Assembly: GCA_963922205.1 (NCBI GenBank) | Contig: CAWUHX010000397.1 | Coordinates: 62,001-126,000, forward strand | Source of the DNA: Romanomermis culicivorax | Lineage: Eukaryota; Nematoda; Enoplea; Mermithida; Mermithidae | Direction of reading: 5' to 3' | Length of the DNA stretch: 64,000 nt | Part shown: one piece after another, positions 58,515 through 64,000 of the stretch | How the letters are laid out: every line of letters starts with the position of its first letter | Position numbering within the stretch: position 1 is the first letter of the stretch | Program-made: the position numbers and the translations under genes | The notes under the pieces: generated by a model | Database searches by the model: none | Told to the model about the DNA's origin: nothing | What the model saw: the letters and a program-made list of their open reading frames with translations, nothing else

Positions 58515-59784
58515 CTAGTCCTTCTGTAGGATGAGATCTAGGGGTTCTAGCATTTGAGTGTGTGATTCAGCCAAAACTAATACATCGTTGAGGTAGACCA
58601 GACAGGTATTCCATTGTAGTCTGGAAAGAATAACATCCATTAACTGTTGGAATGTTGCAGGGGCATTTGTGAGGCCAAACGGGAGGAAATTAAATTGGTA
58701 TTGCCCTGCTGAGCAGCTAAAGGCTATTTTTCCCTGCCACTTTCTGAAATTCAGATAGAATAATATGCATTGGACTGGTCCAGGGAGGTGAAGTATTTCA
58801 TTCCACATAGGGTGTCTAGGATTTCTTCAATGCAGGGTGAGGGGTATGTATCTTTTTTGGTTACTTTATTCAGGCCTCTGAAATCGATGCACAGGCGATG
58901 TCCACCATCTCTTTTGGGGACAAGAACTGTATTGGTACACCAAGGGGAATTGCTCAGACTAATTACACCAGCTTCCTCAAGTTGTTCAACTTCTGATTTA
59001 ATGATTTGCTTTTCTGTCCGGGATATTCCAAATAGGGATCTGCAGATGGGTTTGCAACCAATCGATGCTGTGGGTGACAAGTGTTGTGCGACATACATCT
59101 GTTTTTGATTCAGTTTAAAGGGTGGGGTATTTGGATAAGAATCGTATTAGCTCAGTTTTTTCCATTTCATTCAGGTCACTCTTGGTCAAATCTACATTGC
59201 CTTTTACCCATGTGAAAGTATTGAGCCGTTTCTGTTTGTCTTGACCAGGAAAGTGAGATTGGGTGGATGAATTTTCCTCTGGAAGGAGACAAGAAACAGG
59301 GCTGATGCATGTGTCAAGATAGAGGATTTGTGGCTTGTTGAAAACGTTTAAGACAGAAATGCAGATATGACTATTTTCACTTGGGGAAATGCTAGCTGAA
59401 AACTGAACTTTAGAATTTTCTCTTGCTTTGGGGGTAGGAAGAAGAGTTTTTTGCCAGTGAAATGTGTAGGGGTCTGTGGTGAGGCCATGCAACAGTGAAA
59501 ACGTTGGGCATTCTTTTTTGTAGATTTGGGGGTCTCACTGTTTCCAGGGTGTTTCTGTTTTTGCGGAATCTTATAATCCGGGGGTAGAGAGGGTATTGAT
59601 TAGAACCATACATGTAATGGGGCACCCAGGTCTGGGGGATTGGGTGACTTTTTTGTGGCCAGTGGTCAGTAATTCCAAAATTTTGGGGGGAGGGGTCTCT
59701 CAAGGGCAAAAAAAATCCGATTTTTTCATGAGAAAAATCCAAAAAATGGTTCAAAAAATAGTAATTTTTTCCTAAAAAGATCAA
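58515..59784 (-). pseudogene. RT fragment of element D
   Basis: The frames 59410-59784 and 59115-59492 are the protease-RT linker (LNTFTWVKG, FLSKYPTL). The frame 58751-59098 has SNSPWCTNTVLVPKRDGG, IDFRGLNKVT and FTSLDQSNAYY. The frame 58515-58808 has FLPFGLTNAPATFQ and LVYLNDVL, again YLND in place of YxDD. Closest to B and E. No LTRs, gag or integrase accompany it. Confidence 0.88.
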
Positions 59785-60361
59785 AAAAAGTATTCGAAGT
59801 ATTCATGGCGTGTGTTGCAGAGTGATTTGGCATGTTTGTAAAGTTTGTGTCAGTTTTGCAGAAAATCGGCAAGTTCAATGGACAAAGATCATGATGAGAC
59901 GTGAGAAGAGGCTTGGCTACACTGTCGAGGAAATTGTGAAAATATTTCATTGTTGGTTTTTGTACTGTAGACGAACCCTTGTGTCTAAAGTGTGTGTTGC
60001 ATTTTTGAGAGATTGAAGCGGCATATTTTAGTTGAGTAAATTGTGACTTGAAAGTGTGCTCTTGGATAAGTCAAACTATCTGGAAAATAGTTTGAGTATT
60101 TGGGTTCAACTCCTAATTGGGTAAGTCAGCACAGTCCGAATTCCGGCATCTGAAAACCTTTGATGACCTGAGCAAAGATCCCTGGATAAATTGACATAGC
60201 GCTCTCTATGAGCCTGTCAATCTCCTGTGTACGATTATCATTGCATTAAATTTGTCAAACACTCCGAGTGTTTCATCTACAGCATTCCGCACACTCTTCT
60301 ACGTTCCCTACATCTATTAAAACGCCTGATAAATCCTCTAGCTATTTTCTCCTATACAACA
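59785..60361 (+). other. Sequence containing the 5' LTR of element Q
   Basis: An LTR must end at 60361 (TACAACA followed by a primer site). Its start cannot be fixed because the 3' copy lies beyond the window. A near-palindrome AAACACTCCGAGTGTTT lies at 60257-60273. Confidence 0.5.
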
Positions 60362-60363
60362 AA

Positions 60364-60377
60364 TTGGTGACCGTACC
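60364..60377 (+). promoter_or_regulatory. Primer-binding site of element Q
   Basis: TTGGTGACCGTACC two bases after the LTR end, of the same TGGTGACC type as B and E. Confidence 0.8.
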
Positions 60378-61590
60378 ATGAACTTCGGAGAAGAAAACTG
60401 TGAATATCCGATCGAATTGGGGATAATCAACATAATCCAAGGCAAACGGCCACTATTATTCATCAATAATAGTGCCAACAGTAACCATCTGCAACCTAAC
60501 CAGCTTATTGCTGAGGTAAAATTCAGACTCGAAGAATCAAAAATGACAGTTGCATCACGAAGTGACCATGAAGATGATTATGAATCAGCCACGTTGGTTA
60601 AAGATCAATCGACTAAGTCAGAGGAAGAAAAACTTTGACACTCCAGAAAAAATGACCGGAAAGACAAATATCAATAATGAAGATAGAATGATTGCCATCC
60701 AAGTCTTCAAGCAATATTTTGATGTTTTTAGTCTCCCTGGAGATAAGCCTAGACTCACTCACAAGTTAATGATCTCTATAGACAACAGTGATGGGAAACC
60801 AGTTGGGAATTACTACTACAGTGCGCCAATTGAACAAAGACCAATGGTTCACCAGAAAATTCAAGAAATGTTAGAAAAAAGGTCTCATAGAACCTTCTCG
60901 ATCACCATGGGTTGCACCTATGTTTCTGGTAACCAAAAAAGATGGAAGTTGGCGACCTGTTGTCGATTATAGAGGTATAAACGAAGTTACTCCAAGTGAT
61001 TTTGAGAATTGATGACTATCTAGATGCTTTAGGTAATGCGCGATTTTTCTCAACTCTAGACTTGAAAGCAGGGTACTAGCAGATTCCTTTAGACATTGCT
61101 GCACGCGATAAAACTACTTTCATTAGTCAAGAAGGCTTATTTTGATTCAAAGTTCTACCATTTAGTTTGAAAAATGCTCCCGCAGAATTTCAGAGACTAA
61201 TGGAACAGATCCTGCATCCATACATCTGGAAAATCTGTCTGGTCTATATCAACAATATTATAGTTTTTTCGCGAACATGTAACAATCTTCTAATACATAT
61301 CCAACTAATCTTCAAAGCTCTTCGCGACGCAAACCTAACGTTGAGACCTGATAAATGCAATTTCTTACCGAAACAGGTCAAATTTCTCGGTCACTTGCTT
61401 AGCCAAAATGGAATCTTGCCTGATCCTGAAAAGGTCTCTGCGATCGTAAACTATGAAAAGCCAAAAACTGTAAAAGATCTTCAAAGTTTTTTGGGCCTTG
61501 TCCAGGGGTGTAGATGATTCATACCAAATCTTGCCACTCTTTGGCGACCGCTCTATCAACTACTAGGAAAAAAGATGAAATATGAAATAA
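60378..61590 (+). pseudogene. RT of element Q, fused to the leader, gag and protease absent
   Basis: The ATG at 60378 directly follows the primer site, but the first 86 codons are a protease-RT linker (IIQGKRPLLFINNSA), so Gag and protease were deleted. RT follows in 60550-60972 (VFSLPGD) and, after frameshifts, VDYRGINE near 60965. The frame 61167-61517 gives APAEFQRLMEQI, LVYINNII and FLGHLLSQNGILPD. The catalytic YxDD box is YINN: both Asp codons are changed to Asn. Confidence 0.87.
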
Positions 61591-62052
61591 GCGAAGAACA
61601 TCGTACAGCATTTAAGGAGATTAAAACATCTCTAACCTCAACTCCTTTTTTGTGATATCCTGTCTATAATAACGAAAAATCGAAATTCATCATTGAAACT
61701 GATGCTAGCACAGCTGCTATCAGTGCAATTTTATATCAAGAAAACGAAAATGATCAATGGGTCATTGCTTACAACAGTAGAGTTCTTTCCAATGTAGAAA
61801 CTCGCTGCAGTATGACTGAGTGCGAATGTCTTGCAATTGTAGAAGCGCTCCGGTAGTACAGACACTATGTGTAGGGTCAAAAGGTAATGGTCAGAACTGA
61901 TCATAAACCCTTGCAATGGATTAAAGAAGAAAAACATCGAAATTCGTGACTTCAGAACTTTGCAATAAAACTTCAAGACTACAACTATCGAGTTGAATAC
62001 ATGGAAGGAAAAGAAAATGCTTGCCCTGATTTTTTTTCATGAAATGAGCCTC
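61591..62052 (+). pseudogene. RNase H of element Q
   Basis: Broken frame with FIIETDAS (catalytic Asp kept), WVIAYNSRVL, TECECL, RTDHKPLQW and a CPDFFS end. In-frame stops lie near 61856, 61873, 61948 and 62039. Order and spacing follow gypsy RNase H and match P. Confidence 0.8.
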
Positions 62053-63400
62053 ATGCTAAATTGAAGTCAATGTCAAATGAAAAAGTAACGGATGAAATAT
62101 TCAGACCGACATTTGGTGAACAGAAAAAGACTGTCGCGGCAGCTATAACAAGATCAATGATGCAAAAAGAAGAAAGAAGCAAATCTTTTTCTCAAAATAA
62201 AGTGCCAACATTTGAAGATGATTTCCAACAGCCTGAAAAACGGCTCCTAACTATAGAAATGCCAGAAGAAATTAGAGAAGCTCAGAGAAAAGATCCATAC
62301 ATCCTGAAGTTGTTAAAAATCCTCAAACATAAGCAAATTTCTACGATTTCATCTGCCTTTCATACTGAAGACGAAAATGTATACTGAACATCGAAACAAG
62401 CTAACACAGCTTCAGCGATAGTAGTTCCAACTACTTTGATTGAAAGCGTTTTGTAACAATTCCATGACACGAAGATTTTAAGCCATCAAGGTCGCACTTG
62501 CACTACTGTGATGATCTTTCAACATTTTTGGTGGCCGAAAATGGAAGAATCGATAATAAAATGGATCAGAACACGTAAAACGTGTCAACAAACAACTTGG
62601 CAGTTGCTGAAACCACCTCCGTTGCTGCCGATACAGCCAAAATATCCATTTGAAATCATTGCGACTGATGTAGTAAACATTTCTCCTCTGGGCGAGAAAA
62701 GATCATACGACATTGTATTTCAAGACTATTTCACTAAATGGGTAAGCGCTCATTTGATTCTGGATCAAAAAGCAGCCACTATAGTCGAAAGTTTTGTAAA
62801 CAACATAGTTTTAGTTCATGGAAGCCTGAAACATCTATTATTAGATCAGGGTTCAGTGTTTACCTCAAATTTGATGAAAGACATCCCGAAACTTCTAAAA
62901 GTTCGGAAAATCAATACTACCATTATCACCCTCAATGAAATGGAATGGTCAAAAGATTCAATCAAATGCTGATTTCGCAACTCAAGAAATTCACCACCGA
63001 AGATGCCAATAATTGGGAATGATATTTGACTTACGTGACATTCACCTATAATGCTGTTCCTCATACAGCTACTCACTTTTCTCTGATTCGACTTTTCCGA
63101 GGGTATGAACCCAGAATCACTATTGATTTTGACTGCGCTAAAAGCCTAACGTTACAGCTAAACTATGACACGTATCAGTATATCTTCACTCAAGTGCGAC
63201 TAATGTTGTATAATGAAGTTTCAGAAAATTTGAGAACTGCATCAGAATCGCATAAACAATACTTTGATAGGAAAGCAAAAGAACAGAAATATGATCTAAA
63301 TGATCTAATACTGCTAATTAACAACAAGAAATCGAACAAAATCAACAAAGACTATATGGGTCGAAAATTCCGAAATTTCAAAAAATGTCATAACAATTGA
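62053..63400 (+). pseudogene. Integrase of element Q
   Basis: The frame 62061-62387 is the linker. The zinc-binding domain is broken around 62460-62600 (C-x2-C at RKTCQQ, one Cys lost). The core starts with IIATDVV (first Asp) near 62665 and has [11 protein letters not shown] (second Asp) near 62845. The expected NGMVERF motif reads NGMVKRF near 62945, so the catalytic Glu is Lys. The frame 63026-63400 is the C-terminal part (FTYNAVPHTATHFS). Closely related to the Gyp-1 integrase. Confidence 0.87.
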
Positions 63401-64000
63401 TAGTTTAGATTGTCCTGGACAATCTCAGAAAGTATAACTTTCTCATGAAAAGCCATACATGCCTTGCACAGCATTGGCAATCCTAGAATCGGAAGACAAC
63501 GGTCCTCCGAGACTAGGAAACAAATCGAAAAATTTTTAAAATTCGTCATATTTTGACTAACATTTATTTTTAATTTTGCTAATAAATTAATGTAATTACT
63601 CAATCATATTTTAATCGTAAACAATAATGATGAGCATAAAATTTTGGTATTCAAAACACACTCAATGCGCTAATTCAGATTCTGTGTGGAATGAGTGAAT
63701 GAGTCAATGAAACATTTGCGGTATTGTCGCGCAGTGTTATGTATATATTCACGACCATTTGGAAGAAATCGACCTTCCTTGAGAGGTAGCATGAAATAAG
63801 AAAGTGAACAAGAAGCGCGTGCTGTAGATATATCTTCCATCAGTCCCACCCAACCTGAACTTTACACTTTTTGTTATGTGCATGAAAAATTTGAAGTCAT
63901 GGTTAACAACTCTCCACTTTACACCTCGGTTTTTATAGCAAGATTCTGGATCTTAGTTCTCATTTGATAAAATAGAAAGGCTCCCAAGCAGTCGTATCGA
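63401..64000. other. Sequence downstream of Q integrase
   Basis: AT-rich with no recognisable gene. It does not repeat the 60.0-60.36 kb LTR sequence, so the 3' LTR is not yet reached or is lost. Confidence 0.45.

Noticed and set aside
59785-64000. Second LTR of Q at the right edge
   Set aside because: The last 600 bases do not match the sequence before the primer site at 60364.
1-64000. CRISPR arrays, rRNA or tRNA genes
   Set aside because: No regularly spaced identical repeats with unique spacers, no rRNA-like segments, and no tRNA with convincing A and B boxes and cloverleaf.

Overview
This 64 kb window is eukaryotic, from an invertebrate animal whose phylum I cannot fix from the sequence. 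It is AT-rich, gene-poor and dominated by decayed, nested transposable elements. I see no bacterial operons, rRNA, tRNA or CRISPR. Only one plausible host gene is visible: a short four-helix membrane protein at 25208-25804. Nearly every other coding signal is a Ty3/gypsy LTR retrotransposon, a DIRS-type tyrosine-recombinase retrotransposon or a DNA transposon remnant. Labels used below (Gyp-1, A to E, M, P, Q) are mine.

Layout. 1-10.1 kb (minus): Gyp-1, with gag, protease, RT/RNase H and integrase in order. A hAT element with an 8-bp target duplication sits between gag and protease, and a broken DEDDy 3'-5' exonuclease frame lies downstream of integrase. 10.5-12.4 kb (minus): fragment C, an envelope-like frame fused to RNase H and integrase. 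12.4-19.7 kb: non-coding DNA with an old hAT-like element and hairpins. 19.7-23.2 kb (minus): fragment A, gag followed by the start of an envelope-like gene, with a 132-bp tandem array carrying CRE-like palindromes upstream. 23.2-27.4 kb: non-coding DNA, two terminal-inverted-repeat elements and the host-like gene.

27.4-42.7 kb (minus): one DIRS-type element split by two younger LTR retrotransposons. Element B (27645-31883, duplication AAGG) lies inside the recombinase gene. Element E (34217-41890, duplication AATG on the plus strand) lies inside the RT frame. Joining the DIRS sequence across either insertion keeps it in frame. Element E carries its genes in the order gag, envelope-like, protease, RT.

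42.8-56.4 kb: two related gypsy copies in opposite orientation. M is an ORF3 half with its 3' LTR (minus). P has a 5' LTR, gag, protease, RNase H, integrase and ORF3 (plus). Their unrecognised ORF3 sequences form a roughly 3.1 kb inverted repeat. 56.3-57.2 kb: a separate gag fragment. 58.5-59.8 kb: RT fragment D, same clade as E and B. 60.0-63.4 kb (plus): Q, an LTR and primer-binding site followed by RT, RNase H and integrase without gag or protease.

Two gypsy clades are mixed here. Gyp-1, P/M and Q share integrase signatures and carry extra genes after integrase. A, B, C, D and E share another gag/RT type; where visible, their extra gene sits before pol. Most copies have frameshifts, stops and lost catalytic residues. 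The features most worth follow-up are the gag-envelope-pol order, the exonuclease ORF3, the unknown M/P ORF3 and the nested DIRS locus.
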